Below are positions 51,310-61,351 of a DNA stretch of 64,000 nt, in pieces (position 1 is the stretch's first letter; the number at the start of each line of letters is the position of its first letter). The stretch is from an uncultured Prevotellaceae bacterium (lineage in GTDB: Bacteria; Bacteroidota; Bacteroidia; Bacteroidales; Bacteroidaceae), in assembly GCA_900315565.1 (NCBI GenBank), contig OMZS01000024.1:1-64000 (forward strand), given 5' to 3'. Position numbers and translations under genes: made by a program. The notes under the pieces are model-generated. The model saw nothing but the letters and a program-made list of their open reading frames with translations, ran no database searches and was not told the origin of the DNA.

Positions 51310-51735
51310 TTACACTTCCATATACACCACTTCGATGCCAGCCTGGCGCAGCAGTTCAATGCCGTCCTCCAACCGGTATTTCTCCCCATAAACCACGCGC
51401 TTAATGCCCGCCTGAATAATGAGCTTGGCACACTCTATGCAGGGCGAGGCCGTCACGTAGAGCGTTGAGCCGTCGCTGTTGTTCGAGCTACGGGCAAGTT
51501 TTGTAATGGCATTGGCCTCAGCGTGCAGCACATAGGGGAAGGTCACGTTGTGCTCATCCTCGCACACGTTGGGAAAGCCACTGGGCGTGCCGTTGTAGCC
51601 GTCGCTAATAATCATTTTGTCCTTCACTACCAGTGCCCCCACCTTGCGGCGGACGCAATAGCTGTTCTCGGCCCAAATGCGGGCCATGCGCAGGTAGCGC
51701 TGGTCAAGATTTCTTTGTTTTTCGCTTAATTCCAT
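51310..51735 (-). CDS. deoxycytidylate (dCMP) deaminase family protein
   Basis: 141 residues with the zinc-deaminase motifs HAEANAI (proton-shuttle Glu) and PCIECAKLIIQ (two zinc cysteines), and YNGTPSGFPNVCED near the substrate site. It would deaminate dCMP to dUMP for thymidylate synthesis. Its start overlaps the end of the M3 peptidase gene by 32 bp, and the CtpA gene follows after 39 bp. Confidence 0.95.
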   Translation of the reverse strand: MELSEKQRNLDQRYLRMARIWAENSYCVRRKVGALVVKDKMIISDGYNGTPSGFPNVCEDEHNVTFPYVLHAEANAITKLARSSNNSDGSTLYVTASPCIECAKLIIQAGIKRVVYGEKYRLEDGIELLRQAGIEVVYMEV

Positions 51736-53782
51736 TTCGTTTCAAAAGTGCGTCGATGGTGGGTTCTTGTCCTCTGAAGTTTTTATAGAGAGTCATGGGG
51801 TGCTCGGTACCGCCTTTCGACAGTATGCAGTCGCGGAATCGCTGAGCCGTCTGTTGGTTGAAGATGCCTTCACGCTTGAACACGCTGAAAGCATCTGCAT
51901 CAAGCACCTCGGCCCATTTGTAACTATAATAACCTGCGGCATAGCCACCCGCCATGATGTGTGAGAACTGCACCGTCATGCAGGTGTCGGTGAGTTGTGG
52001 GGTGATCATGGCCTTTTGCCAAGCCTTTTTCTCAAATGTCACAATGTCATCGCTGAATTCTTCTTTCTGGGTATAGTAGGCCATGTCGAGCAGTCCGAAA
52101 CTCACCTGCCGCAGACAGCCGTAGGCAGCCATGAAGTTGCGGCTCCTGACAATGCGGTCAATCAGCTCATCGGGCAGCGGCTCACCTGTCTCATAGTGGA
52201 AAGCAAAGGTGCGCAGGAAGTCTTTTTCTACGGCAAAATTCTCCATAAACTGCGAGGGCAGTTCCACGAAGTCCCACCACACGTTGGTGCCCGAAAGGCT
52301 TTCGAAGCGCGTATTGGCAAACATGCCGTGAAGCGAGTGGCCAAACTCGTGCAGGAATGTCTCCACCTCGCCAAGCGTCAGCAATGCAGGTTTCTCGTCG
52401 GTGGGTTTGGTAAGGTTCATCACCACACTGACGTGCGGACGCACGTTACGCCCTTTCCGGTCAATCCATTGGCCTTGGTATTCGGTCATCCAGGCACCGC
52501 CCTGCTTGCCTTTGCGCGGATGGAAATCAGCGTAAAACACGGCCAGGAACGAGCCGTCCTTGTCGAACACTTCGTAGGCTTTCACGTCGGGATGATAGAC
52601 GGGCAGCGCCGCATTTTCCTTGAACGTGATGCCATAGAGACGGGTTGCCAATCCGAACACACCCTGTATGACGCGCGACAATTCGAAGTAGGGGCGCAGC
52701 ATTTCTGAGTCGATGTTGAACTTCTTCAGCTGCAGCTTGTGCGAGTAGAAGCTCATGTCCCAAGGCTCCAACTTGAAGCCCTTGCCCTCCATGCGCCGAG
52801 CCAGCTTTTCTATTTCGTCTATCTCCTTCACGGCAGCAGGTTTGTAGGCATCTATGAGCTGGTCGAGCAGCCTATACACATTGCGTACATTGCTGGCCAT
52901 GCGGTGTTTCAGCACGTAGTCGGCGTATGTCTTATAACCCAGCAACTGTGCCATCTCGCGACGCAGGTTCACCAGCCGTTGGCAAATCTGAAGATTGTTT
53001 TCCGTGTTGTCGTGCGTACACACCGTGTTGCGGGCCATATACATTTGCCGGCGCAGTTCGCGCTGGGTGCTATATGTCATAAACGGACTGAAGCTGGGCA
53101 TGTCGAGCGTAAACACCCACCCTTCTTTACCCTGCTCTTTGGCCGTCTGGGCAGCCGCGGCTCGGGCTGTTTCGGGCAGTCCTTCGAGTTGCTGCTCGTC
53201 GGTGATGTGCAGGGTGAAGGCTTTGTTCTCTTTCAGCAGATTCTGCGAGAACTGCAGTGCTAGCATCGATGCCTCTTCTGTCAGCTGCCGCAGTCGTTCC
53301 TTGCCCTGCTCGTCGAGCAGCGCACCACTGCGAACAAATCCGTCATAGCAGTTGTCCAACAGCATCTTCTCTTCGGCAGTCAGCCGACGGTGGTGCAGGT
53401 GTACGGCCTTGATGCGTTCAAAGAGCCGTTTGTTCAGCCGCACGTCGTTGGCATGTTTTGTCAGTATAGGCTGCATTTTTTGCGCCAGAGCATCCATCTC
53501 ATCGTTGGTCTCGGCGCTCAGCAGATTGAAAAACACCGTTGATACACGGTCCAGCAGGTCGTAATATCCTTCTGGGTCGTCATCCTTGTTGATGATGGTA
53601 TTGTCGAAAGTGGGTTTCTCTGGGTTGTTGATGGTTTTCTCTATTTGCTCATCAGCACGACGGATTCCCTCCATGAAAGCCTCCTCGTAGTCTTCCATGC
53701 GGATACGGTCAAACGGCACCACGTCGTGTGGTGTCTTGTAGTCTTCAAAAAAAGGATTCTTTCTAGTCTCTTTCTCTGTCAT
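51704..53782 (-). CDS. M3-family peptidyl-dipeptidase (Dcp type)
   Basis: 692 residues, full length for the Dcp/oligopeptidase group. The zinc site is H478-E-F-G-H482 in FLHEFGHSLHGM, with the third ligand Glu in the following helix; FYADFHPRKGKQGGAW and GYAAGYYSYKWAEVLDADAF are characteristic. No signal peptide is visible, so it probably acts in the cytoplasm on short peptides. The promoter is at 53900-53907. Confidence 0.93.
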   Translation of the reverse strand: MTEKETRKNPFFEDYKTPHDVVPFDRIRMEDYEEAFMEGIRRADEQIEKTINNPEKPTFDNTIINKDDDPEGYYDLLDRVSTVFFNLLSAETNDEMDALAQKMQPILTKHANDVRLNKRLFERIKAVHLHHRRLTAEEKMLLDNCYDGFVRSGALLDEQGKERLRQLTEEASMLALQFSQNLLKENKAFTLHITDEQQLEGLPETARAAAAQTAKEQGKEGWVFTLDMPSFSPFMTYSTQRELRRQMYMARNTVCTHDNTENNLQICQRLVNLRREMAQLLGYKTYADYVLKHRMASNVRNVYRLLDQLIDAYKPAAVKEIDEIEKLARRMEGKGFKLEPWDMSFYSHKLQLKKFNIDSEMLRPYFELSRVIQGVFGLATRLYGITFKENAALPVYHPDVKAYEVFDKDGSFLAVFYADFHPRKGKQGGAWMTEYQGQWIDRKGRNVRPHVSVVMNLTKPTDEKPALLTLGEVETFLHEFGHSLHGMFANTRFESLSGTNVWWDFVELPSQFMENFAVEKDFLRTFAFHYETGEPLPDELIDRIVRSRNFMAAYGCLRQVSFGLLDMAYYTQKEEFSDDIVTFEKKAWQKAMITPQLTDTCMTVQFSHIMAGGYAAGYYSYKWAEVLDADAFSVFKREGIFNQQTAQRFRDCILSKGGTEHPMTLYKNFRGQEPTIDALLKRNGIKRKTKKS

Positions 53783-53899
53783 GATTGCTGCAATCTCTCA
53801 AATATTTCTTCTTTGCTCGCGTGACTTCTGCGGGCTGGCTAGGCGGAGTTTTCTGCCAGCATCATCTGCCTCTGTATCTCCACTGCCTCTAATAATTTG

Positions 53900-53907
53900 C
53901 AAAGATA
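53900..53907 (-). promoter_or_regulatory. -7 box for the M3 peptidase operon
   Basis: TATCTTTG on the minus strand, ~118 bp before the start. The spacer 53783-54061 holds no gene or clear repeat. Confidence 0.5.
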
Positions 53908-54065
53908 CAGCAAATAATCGGATACACATTATTATATAATATATTTTTAACTAAAATTTCACTCTCATTGCCCTGATGTTTTCACCATTTTTCCCAGATG
54001 ATGCTGTTTGCCATTGCTCACTTTATTTGTTCAGTTTGCCGTCGTTGTTTTTTGCAGAGCATAAA

Positions 54066-54111
54066 AAAAGGAGTTAGGAGTTCTACCCATGCAGAACTCC
54101 CAACTCCTTTT
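54066..54111 (-). terminator. terminator after the PA14-GH31 gene, built from GGAGTTA repeat words
   Basis: AAAAGGAGTTAGGAGTTCT pairs with AGAACTCCCAACTCCTTTT (one mismatch) around ACCCATGC; on the minus strand it ends in TTTTTTT. Confidence 0.85.
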
Positions 54112-54132
54112 ACATAATTATACTTTTTGGGT

Positions 54133-57099
54133 TTACAGTTTCACGCTCACAGCCTTGCCGCTGTATTTCACCAACTTACCCTCGGGATTATCCAGGTTCA
54201 GTTCGCGGGCGTTGTCCTTCGAAACGAGCACCACATTAAAGCGGCGCTGCTTCAGCATGCCATTGAACGAGCCTTTGCGCTGCCCGATGGTAACGGTGCG
54301 GGTAGCATCGTCGTAGCGAATGTCGATGGTGGCATATTTGCCACGCTCGTAATTGTAGTTAGTACCCTCGTCCTCATAGAGTTGGAACTCGCCGTTCTGT
54401 CCGGCATACACGTAAAGGTTGATAAGCTCAGCGGGCTTCTCGTCGCTCCACTCCATTTCGGGGCCGAAAGGAATAATGGCACCCTCGCGCACAAAGACGG
54501 GAATCTGCTCGTAAGGCGCATCCACCACGAGGCTCTGGCCGCCCTGAATATATTCGCCCGTGTAGAGATTGTACCATCCGCACTGCTCGGGGAAATACAC
54601 CGAACGGTTGCGGGCCTTGTAATAGCCCACAGGACAAGCCATGAGGGCAGGTCCAAGCATCCATTGGTTGCCGATGTTCTCCACTTTGCGGTCGCCATTG
54701 AAGTCCATCACCAGCGCGCGCATGAGCGTGTAATCGCGGAAGTGTGCCCATCCTGCCAACGAGTAGAGGTAAGGCATCAGACGGTAGCGCAGTTTGTCAT
54801 AATAAACAAACGACTTATAGGCAGGGTGCTCCTGCGGGGCAATGTTCCATATTTCGCGCAACGGCCATTGTCCGTGAGCACGGAAGAGCGGTATGAACGC
54901 ACCGAACTGGTTCCAGCGAGTCTGCAGCTCGCGCCACTCCTTGAGGTCTTCGTTCTCCTGTCCCGTCTGGTCGAACAGCTGTTGGGCAGCCACATAGCGG
55001 TTCTCCACACAGAATCCGCCCTGGTCCATACCCCAGAACGGTATGCCCGACATAGAGTAGTTGAGTCCGGCGGTCATCTGGGCGCGCATGTCTTCCCAGC
55101 GCGTGCCAATATCGCCGCTCCAGGTTGCTGTAGAGAAGCGCTGCTCGCCGGCAAAGCCGCTACGGGTGAGCAGGAAGACGCGCGGTTCATTGGCAGCTCC
55201 CTTGAACACCGAGCGCTGACCATTGTAGATAGCGTCGGCATTCACCGTACTGTAGGCGTTGAAGTATTCGGTAGCCGTGCCGAGGGCGGTGGGGCCACAG
55301 AGAGCCTTGCGATACCACATGGGGGTGCAGTCGCGCACGTTGGGTTCCGATGCGTCCATCCACCATGCGTCAATGCCGTGTTTGTATTTGGTGTAGAGGT
55401 TTTCGTCCATCTGCCGCCAGAACATTTTGCGTGCGCCGGCATCGTAGGCATCGTAGAACGAGCCGCGGAATCCCAGCCAGTCGTGAATGTCGTCTTTCAC
55501 GGCCTGGTGGTACATCCATCCGTTCTTGTCGAGCTCTTTATAGTTGTCCACCGTGTCGTAGAACTTGGGCCACACACTGATCATGAAGCGTCCGTGCATC
55601 TGGTGGACCGAGTCGAGCATGGCCTGTGGGTTGGGATAGCGCGAAGCCTCGAAGGTGTGGTTACCCCATGAGTCGAGCTGCCAGTAGTTCCAGTCCTGCA
55701 CAATATTGTCAACAGGAATATGACGGTTGCGGAACTCCTTGAGCGTCTCCTCGATTTCGGCACTCGATTTGTAGCGCTCGCGGCTCTGCCAGAAACCCAG
55801 CACCCACTTGGGATAGAGCGAAGCCTTGCCCGTCAGTGTGCGGTAGCCGCTAATCACCTCGTCGAAGTTGCGTCCGGCAATGAAGTAGTAGTCCATGTCG
55901 CGGGCCATTTCGCTCCAGATGCTCAGCTGGCCGCGCTCTTTCTCGCTGCGGGGCTCTGACACGCGCAGTCCGCAATACGACTCGCCGCCGTCGGGCTGCC
56001 ACTCAATGCGCAGCTGGGCCCGTTTGCCTTTCTCCAGCATGGTGTTGAACTTGTAGGCATTGGGGTTCCAGGCCGTGCGCCAGCGCTCAGGCACCACCTC
56101 CTTGCCGCCGATATATACTTTCACGTAGCCGGCATAATAGAGAATGAACTGGTAGAGCTGGCTTTCGGGAGCCTCAATATAGCCCTCAAAGGTAACGTTG
56201 GCTCCCTGCAGATTAAAGTCCTTGGGCAGGTTCTTGATGCCTCCGTTGTCGGTTTTGCAGGCTATCTCGCTGGTTGCGGGATAAGCATACTCATAGTAGA
56301 TGCTGTCCTCGTCGCGCACCAGACGTTTGCCGTCCTTATCGACGTAGGTTCCTGTGAGATGACCTTCCCGTCCCTTCTTGTCGTAGAGTTTGAAGGCGCG
56401 GTTGAGCTGCAGATAGTCGTTGGGGTTGCCAAAGCGGCAGTAGCTGTACGAGTCCCACAGAATGCCATAATTCTTGTTTGAGAGCACAAAAGGAATAGAA
56501 ACCTTGGTGTTATATTGGAACAAGTCCTCGTTCTTGCCCTTCATGTTGAATTCCTCGCTCTGGTGCTGCCCCAGACCATAGAAAGCCTCGTCGGCGGGCG
56601 AGTCGAATTTCATTTGCCAGGTGAGCCCATGTTTCATTTCTTCGGTGATGGGCGCGCCGCCCTTCAGTCCGTATTCGCGCTCGGGCACGGTGAACGGCCA
56701 GAACTGCTTGCCGTCGGCGGTCTCTTTGAGCAGCTGTCGGCCCGTGGCGTCGAAAAACTCCACCTGACCCGTCTGCTGGCTGACCACGGCCTTCACTTTG
56801 TCGGTTTTCACCACCACGTTGCCAGCCTCCTCGGTCACCGTGTAGGAAGCGGCGGCGGGAGCTTTCTGCGAAACAATCATCAGACTGGGCTGTTTCTGCG
56901 GCAGCTGCGCTTCGCACGTAGCCTGCACGCGGATAATGTTGTCGTTAATAACCTGCAGCCTCACCACTTTGGCTCCGTTCTGCTTGGGACTGCTGACATT
57001 CACTGTCACCGTGTTCCCGTTTTTGTCAACACCTGCGGCACTGGCCAGCGTAGCGCAGACCAGAAGCAGTGCAGACACCATAAATCTACAATTTCTCAT
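54133..57099 (-). CDS. GH31 alpha-xylosidase with inserted PA14 domain
   Basis: 988 residues with a signal peptide (FMVSALLLVCATLASAAG). N-terminal beta-sandwich (FYGLGQHQSEEFNMKGKNEDLFQYN), an inserted PA14 domain at ~280-385 (GANVTFEGYIEAPESQLYQFILYYAGYVKVYIGGKEVV), then the TIM barrel: nucleophile D582 in GIDAWWMDASEPNV and acid/base D663 in ATWSGDIGTRWEDM, followed by beta domains. The PA14 insert is the layout described for Bacteroides xyloglucan alpha-xylosidases, where it extends the pocket for longer oligosaccharides. The regulator directly upstream, read in the same direction, probably controls it. It has its own perfect promoter at 57144-57174. Confidence 0.93.
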   Translation of the reverse strand: MRNCRFMVSALLLVCATLASAAGVDKNGNTVTVNVSSPKQNGAKVVRLQVINDNIIRVQATCEAQLPQKQPSLMIVSQKAPAAASYTVTEEAGNVVVKTDKVKAVVSQQTGQVEFFDATGRQLLKETADGKQFWPFTVPEREYGLKGGAPITEEMKHGLTWQMKFDSPADEAFYGLGQHQSEEFNMKGKNEDLFQYNTKVSIPFVLSNKNYGILWDSYSYCRFGNPNDYLQLNRAFKLYDKKGREGHLTGTYVDKDGKRLVRDEDSIYYEYAYPATSEIACKTDNGGIKNLPKDFNLQGANVTFEGYIEAPESQLYQFILYYAGYVKVYIGGKEVVPERWRTAWNPNAYKFNTMLEKGKRAQLRIEWQPDGGESYCGLRVSEPRSEKERGQLSIWSEMARDMDYYFIAGRNFDEVISGYRTLTGKASLYPKWVLGFWQSRERYKSSAEIEETLKEFRNRHIPVDNIVQDWNYWQLDSWGNHTFEASRYPNPQAMLDSVHQMHGRFMISVWPKFYDTVDNYKELDKNGWMYHQAVKDDIHDWLGFRGSFYDAYDAGARKMFWRQMDENLYTKYKHGIDAWWMDASEPNVRDCTPMWYRKALCGPTALGTATEYFNAYSTVNADAIYNGQRSVFKGAANEPRVFLLTRSGFAGEQRFSTATWSGDIGTRWEDMRAQMTAGLNYSMSGIPFWGMDQGGFCVENRYVAAQQLFDQTGQENEDLKEWRELQTRWNQFGAFIPLFRAHGQWPLREIWNIAPQEHPAYKSFVYYDKLRYRLMPYLYSLAGWAHFRDYTLMRALVMDFNGDRKVENIGNQWMLGPALMACPVGYYKARNRSVYFPEQCGWYNLYTGEYIQGGQSLVVDAPYEQIPVFVREGAIIPFGPEMEWSDEKPAELINLYVYAGQNGEFQLYEDEGTNYNYERGKYATIDIRYDDATRTVTIGQRKGSFNGMLKQRRFNVVLVSKDNARELNLDNPEGKLVKYSGKAVSVKL

Positions 57100-57143
57100 C
57101 TTGGTATTAATAATTTGGTTTTAGTTATCGGCAATTTTCTGTG

Positions 57144-57174
57144 CAAAGTTACTAAAAAATGAGAGGAATGCAAA
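57144..57174 (-). promoter_or_regulatory. promoter of the PA14-GH31 gene
   Basis: Minus strand: TTTG (57174-57171), 19 bp, TAACTTTG (57151-57144): an exact consensus promoter, 45 bp before the start codon. It lies within the first copy of a 58-59-bp direct repeat. Confidence 0.85.
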
Positions 57175-57284
57175 AGGAAAACTTGTTTTTCTTTTCATTT
57201 CCGAGTGTCAGTAACTTCGGCGGAGCCAAAGTTACTAAAAAATGAGAGGAATGCAAAAGGAAAACTTGTTTTCTTTTCATTTCC
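57144..57284 (-). repeat. promoter-containing 58-59-bp direct repeat, two copies
   Basis: Copies 57144-57202 and 57227-57284 are identical apart from one T in a T-run (both contain AAAGTTACTAAAAAATGAG and TGCAAAAGGAAAACTTG). Each carries TTTG-19 bp-TAACTTTG; the second copy (57257-57227) overlaps the stop region of the regulator gene. The 24-bp spacer forms a GTAACTT...AAGTTAC hairpin with copy 2. Confidence 0.92.
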
Positions 57285-60200
57285 CGCTGCTATTTTCTTT
57301 ATACTGCGAGGGCGTCATGCCATACATTTCATTGAAATACTTGGCAAAGTAACGCGGATTGTTGAATCCCACTTTGTAGGCAATCTCGGCCACACTGAGC
57401 TGGCTCTGTCTGAGCAGCTGCTCGCCCCTGCGCAACCGTATGGTGCGAATAAACTCCGATGGAGTACTGCCCGTGAGCGAGAGCATTTTTTTATATAAAT
57501 GTACGCGCGACACGTTGAGCGCCTCGCTGAGCGTTTCTACGCTGAGCGCTTCGTTGTCCAGATTCTGCTCTACAAAGGCGGTAGCCTGCTCCACAAACTG
57601 CTGGTCGAGCGGTGTTATCTCCACCTCGGCCACCTGTGGTTTCAGCTTGGTGCCCGTCTTGTCGCCTCGCCACTTAATGAGATTGGCAATGCGCAGGTTG
57701 AGCATATCGAGGTCGAAGGGTTTGGTGATGTAATCGTCGGCACCTCGTTCCAGTCCTTCCATGCGGTGTTGCTGCGAGAGCCGTGCCGTGAGCAGGATGA
57801 AGGGTATGCGCTCGGTTTTTGCATCGGCCTTGATGCGGCGGCAAAACTCGTAGCCGTCCATCACGGGCATCATCACGTCGCTCAGAATGGCATCGGGCGT
57901 CTGCTGATACACCATTTGGAGTGCCTCCTGACCATTGGAAGCGGTGCAGACACGGTAGGAATCTTTCATCATGTCTGTCATGAAATTCAAGAAGTCGCTG
58001 TTGTCGTCCACAATAAGCAACAGAGGTTTCACCCCTGCAGCTGGTGTCTCGGCTGCATTCGTGCTTCCTGCAAACGCCACGGATTCTCCCTCATGAGAGC
58101 CAGGAATAGCAGGAGCAATGGTTGCACCGGGAGCATTGACGGCCGCCGAAGTATTGACGGGCTCCGACGTGTGCGAAGCCGCATTCATCACGGGCAGCAT
58201 CACCCGGAACACAGTGCCGCCACCCGGATTGTCCTCTGCGTGGATGGTACCGCCGTGAAGCAGCACATAGTCTTTGGCAAGGCTCAGTCCGATGCCACTT
58301 CCACCGTAGGGCTGCTCCACACTGTTGTCGGCCTGGTAGAAGCGGTCGAACACGTGTTTCTTGTCCTCGTCGCTGATGCCAATGCCATTGTCGGCCACGA
58401 TAAGCTCTACTGATGAGGGTACCGGCGACGCGGCTCGCAGCGCCACCTCTACCCTACCCCCTGGGGGCGTAAATTTATAGGCGTTTGAAAGCAGGTTGTT
58501 CACTATCTTGCGCAGCTTGTCGGTGTCGAAATCCATATTCAGGGTTGCCAAGTCTGAATGGAAATCGAGTGTAATGTCCTTGTCCTGCAGCAGACGGAAC
58601 GACTTGCAAATATTGTCAACGAACGACACCACATCGCCCGTCACCACATTGAGCCGTTCGCTCGCAGCGTCCACCTTGCGGAAGTCGAGCAGCTGGTTCA
58701 CCAGGTTGAGCAGATTGTTGGCATTGCGGTAGATGAATGTGAGCTCCTTTGACTTTTCGGGGTCGGTCTCGTCTTTCATCATCTTTGCCAGCGGCGAAAT
58801 AACCAGCGTCAGCGGAGTGCGCAGCTCATGACTCACATTGGTGAAGAAACGCATCTTGAGCCGGTCTATTTCGCGGTCTTTCTCGGCCTCGCGCCGCAAC
58901 TGCTCTATCTGGAATTTCTCCTTCTGCCGACGCATCACTCTCCGGAACACCAGGTACAGCAGCGAAACCAAGGCCAGCAGATAGCCCAAAAGAGCCCACC
59001 ATGACAGATAGGCAGGCGGATGTACCACTATCTGCAGTTCGCGTATGTCGCTGATGGGCTGCCCCTTGTAGCTGAGCACCTGCACCTGCAACTTGTAAGT
59101 GCCTGGCTGCAGATTGCCTAACCTCACCAGCGGCATGTCGCTGTTGGCGCGCACCCAGTCGTCGCTAAGTCCTAAAATGCGGAACATGAACAGTTTGTGA
59201 GGCGGAAACACCAGGTTGCTCGATGCCAGTTGCACCTCGAAACTACTCTCGTCGTAACGAAGGTCGAGCCGCTGCATGCGGTCCAGCGGCTGTCTGAGCA
59301 CCACGTGGCCGTTGTACTTTTCGCCCACATGCACCAAATGGTCGAGTATGCGCAGACCGCTCAGCACCACGCGCGACTCGGTAATGGGCGTTATGAATTC
59401 GTGATTGGGCACCATGTTGATGCCTTCCTGACCGCCCACCACCAATGTACCGTCGTGGGCCACCATGACGGAGCGCAGGTTGAGCTGGCGCTTCTGTATG
59501 CCGTCCAGCTCGTTGTAGTTGAGCACATCAAAACGGTAGTTGGTGCCGTTGTTGCCCACCGTGATGCACGAGAGTCCGCCTGCCGTACCCACCCACATGC
59601 GGTGGTCGAGGTCTTCCGCCACCAGCAGCGAGAGGTTGTGGGCAAGGCCATTCTCGGTGTTCAGATGCTGCACAATGCGGTCGTTCTTCGGGTCGTAAAC
59701 ACTCACGCCCGCCAGCGAAGCAAGCCATATCAGCCCGCGGCTGTCCTTCAGCACCTGGTTCACCGTGAGGTTGGTAAAAGGCTGGCCATCCTTGGTTGTA
59801 GCAAAGTTTTCCACTCGGCGGCTCGCAGGGTCGATGACCGAGAAGTTCTGCAAGTGCGAAACGTAGTAGCGATTGTTCTCGTCAACATAGAGCGAGGCAA
59901 TATAGTCGGACACCAGGTCGCTGTTGGCTGTGCAAAACTGTGTCCACGTGTTGGCCGCCACGTCGAACACCTGCACGCCCGCGTCGAGCGTGCCTATCAC
60001 AATGCGTCCGGCGCGGTCTTGAGCCAGCGCCCATACGTTGTCGCTCTTCAGCTCGCTGTCGTGCTTGTGCCACACCGTCCAGCGCCCGTCCTGATAGCGT
60101 GCCAGTCCGCCCTTGAAACAGCCGAACCACAGCGAACCGTCGTTGGCACAAAGCGAGCTCACCACCACGTTCGAGCCCAAGCCAGTGCGGCTGGCATCAA

Positions 60201-61251
60201 AATGCTGGCGACTGCCCGTCAGCGGATTGTAGCAAACAATGCCTGCATCGTTGGTGCCACACCAGTAGTTGCCCAGCCGGTCCTCGACTATTGTACACAC
60301 GTCGCCCAGCTCCTCGAGCTTGAAACGCTCGTAAGCATCCCAATAGTATGCCGCACCATTGCGATAGGTGCCCAGCCAGAGCGCATCGTTGCGGTCGATA
60401 AAGAGTGCCTGAATGGTGTTCTCGGGCAGGCCGCCCTCCTCCTTGGGCGAGGCGGTGAAATGTTTTAGCGCATGCTGCGCCCAGTCCACCATGAGCAATC
60501 CATGATGGTCGGTAGCAATCCATAGGCGCTTGCGATGGTCCTGCTTCAGGTCGTGAACAATAATGCCTTGGAAGTCAGATGGCAATCCCTTGGCCTTCAG
60601 AAAATCGGGCACGGTGTTGAACCACCGCTTGTGCTCAACCGAAAACACGCGGCACCACTGGCGCGTCAGGTCCCACACGTTGCCTTGCACGTCGGTCAGC
60701 CGCGTGTGACGGTCCTCGGCAGTCAGCCGTTCAGCCGTCTTGGCGTCGGGATGGCGGTCGAACACTTCGGTCACGGGGTCGAGCACACAATAGCCTTCCA
60801 GCGTGCGCACCCAAATGCGCCCCTGGGCATCCTCGCGTATCGATTTCACATAGTCGTTGAGCAGTGAGTGTTCGTTGCCGCTATGCGAAAAGTAATTGCG
60901 GAAACGGTAGCCGTCGAAACGCGAAAGCCCAGCCGAAGTGCCAAACCACACGTAGCCGCGCGAGTCCTGCATAATGCAGCTCACCTGCGAGCTGGGAAGC
61001 CCCATCTGAATAGTAATCGGACGAAAACCTGTATCACCGCGCGCATCAACACACCAGCTGCTCACAACAAACAGCATGAAAAGGAGGACATAGGGCGCAC
61101 GGCAGAACAAGCCTTGCACGGAGCACAGCGAGCTGGACAAACGGCTCAAAGAGCATAACAAACGGTGCAGCGAACCACTACGCAGGGTGCGCCACAAAGC
61201 AACCCAAGGTTGCAGAAACCGACTATTGCAATAATCGTTTTTCAAGGTCAA
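57277..61251 (-). CDS. hybrid two-component system regulator (sensor kinase, receiver and AraC output)
   Basis: 1324 residues. Signal segment (APYVLLFMLFVVSSWCVDA), two periplasmic seven-bladed beta-propellers of the reg_prop type (repeats such as DSRGYVWFGTSAGLSRFDGYRF, DRNDALWLGTYRNG, EDLDHRMWVGTAGGLSCI), a Y_Y_Y domain to ~740, a membrane segment at ~745-765, HisKA with H808 in FFTNVSHELRTPLTL, HATPase (NLLSNAYKFTP, DNGIGI, GGSGIGLSLA), a receiver with D1125 in AILSDVMMPVMDGYEF, and a C-terminal AraC helix-turn-helix (SRVHLYKKMLSLTGSTPSEFIRTIRLRRGEQLL). Such proteins sense an oligosaccharide in the periplasm and activate a polysaccharide locus. A ~50-residue Ala/Ser/Thr/Pro-rich linker between HATPase and receiver is longer than usual. 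Confidence 0.94.
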   Translation of the reverse strand: MTLKNDYCNSRFLQPWVALWRTLRSGSLHRLLCSLSRLSSSLCSVQGLFCRAPYVLLFMLFVVSSWCVDARGDTGFRPITIQMGLPSSQVSCIMQDSRGYVWFGTSAGLSRFDGYRFRNYFSHSGNEHSLLNDYVKSIREDAQGRIWVRTLEGYCVLDPVTEVFDRHPDAKTAERLTAEDRHTRLTDVQGNVWDLTRQWCRVFSVEHKRWFNTVPDFLKAKGLPSDFQGIIVHDLKQDHRKRLWIATDHHGLLMVDWAQHALKHFTASPKEEGGLPENTIQALFIDRNDALWLGTYRNGAAYYWDAYERFKLEELGDVCTIVEDRLGNYWCGTNDAGIVCYNPLTGSRQHFDASRTGLGSNVVVSSLCANDGSLWFGCFKGGLARYQDGRWTVWHKHDSELKSDNVWALAQDRAGRIVIGTLDAGVQVFDVAANTWTQFCTANSDLVSDYIASLYVDENNRYYVSHLQNFSVIDPASRRVENFATTKDGQPFTNLTVNQVLKDSRGLIWLASLAGVSVYDPKNDRIVQHLNTENGLAHNLSLLVAEDLDHRMWVGTAGGLSCITVGNNGTNYRFDVLNYNELDGIQKRQLNLRSVMVAHDGTLVVGGQEGINMVPNHEFITPITESRVVLSGLRILDHLVHVGEKYNGHVVLRQPLDRMQRLDLRYDESSFEVQLASSNLVFPPHKLFMFRILGLSDDWVRANSDMPLVRLGNLQPGTYKLQVQVLSYKGQPISDIRELQIVVHPPAYLSWWALLGYLLALVSLLYLVFRRVMRRQKEKFQIEQLRREAEKDREIDRLKMRFFTNVSHELRTPLTLVISPLAKMMKDETDPEKSKELTFIYRNANNLLNLVNQLLDFRKVDAASERLNVVTGDVVSFVDNICKSFRLLQDKDITLDFHSDLATLNMDFDTDKLRKIVNNLLSNAYKFTPPGGRVEVALRAASPVPSSVELIVADNGIGISDEDKKHVFDRFYQADNSVEQPYGGSGIGLSLAKDYVLLHGGTIHAEDNPGGGTVFRVMLPVMNAASHTSEPVNTSAAVNAPGATIAPAIPGSHEGESVAFAGSTNAAETPAAGVKPLLLIVDDNSDFLNFMTDMMKDSYRVCTASNGQEALQMVYQQTPDAILSDVMMPVMDGYEFCRRIKADAKTERIPFILLTARLSQQHRMEGLERGADDYITKPFDLDMLNLRIANLIKWRGDKTGTKLKPQVAEVEITPLDQQFVEQATAFVEQNLDNEALSVETLSEALNVSRVHLYKKMLSLTGSTPSEFIRTIRLRRGEQLLRQSQLSVAEIAYKVGFNNPRYFAKYFNEMYGMTPSQYKENSSGK

Positions 61252-61273
61252 CTAAGATTCAAATAATCCAATG

Positions 61274-61305
61274 CAAAGATATAGCTTTTTCGGCCAATAA
61301 ACAAA
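61274..61305 (-). promoter_or_regulatory. promoter of the hybrid regulator
   Basis: Minus strand: TTTG (61305-61302), 20 bp, TATCTTTG (61281-61274), 23 bp before the ATG at 61251. Confidence 0.75.
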
Positions 61306-61351
61306 CAAAATCGAACGAAATTTCCAACAAGTCGCCTACTGGCTTCGTCTT

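Noticed and set aside
54127-55671. 514-codon open frame on the plus strand opposite the PA14-GH31 gene
   Set aside because: Shadow of the GH31 gene; no family features and no start signals.
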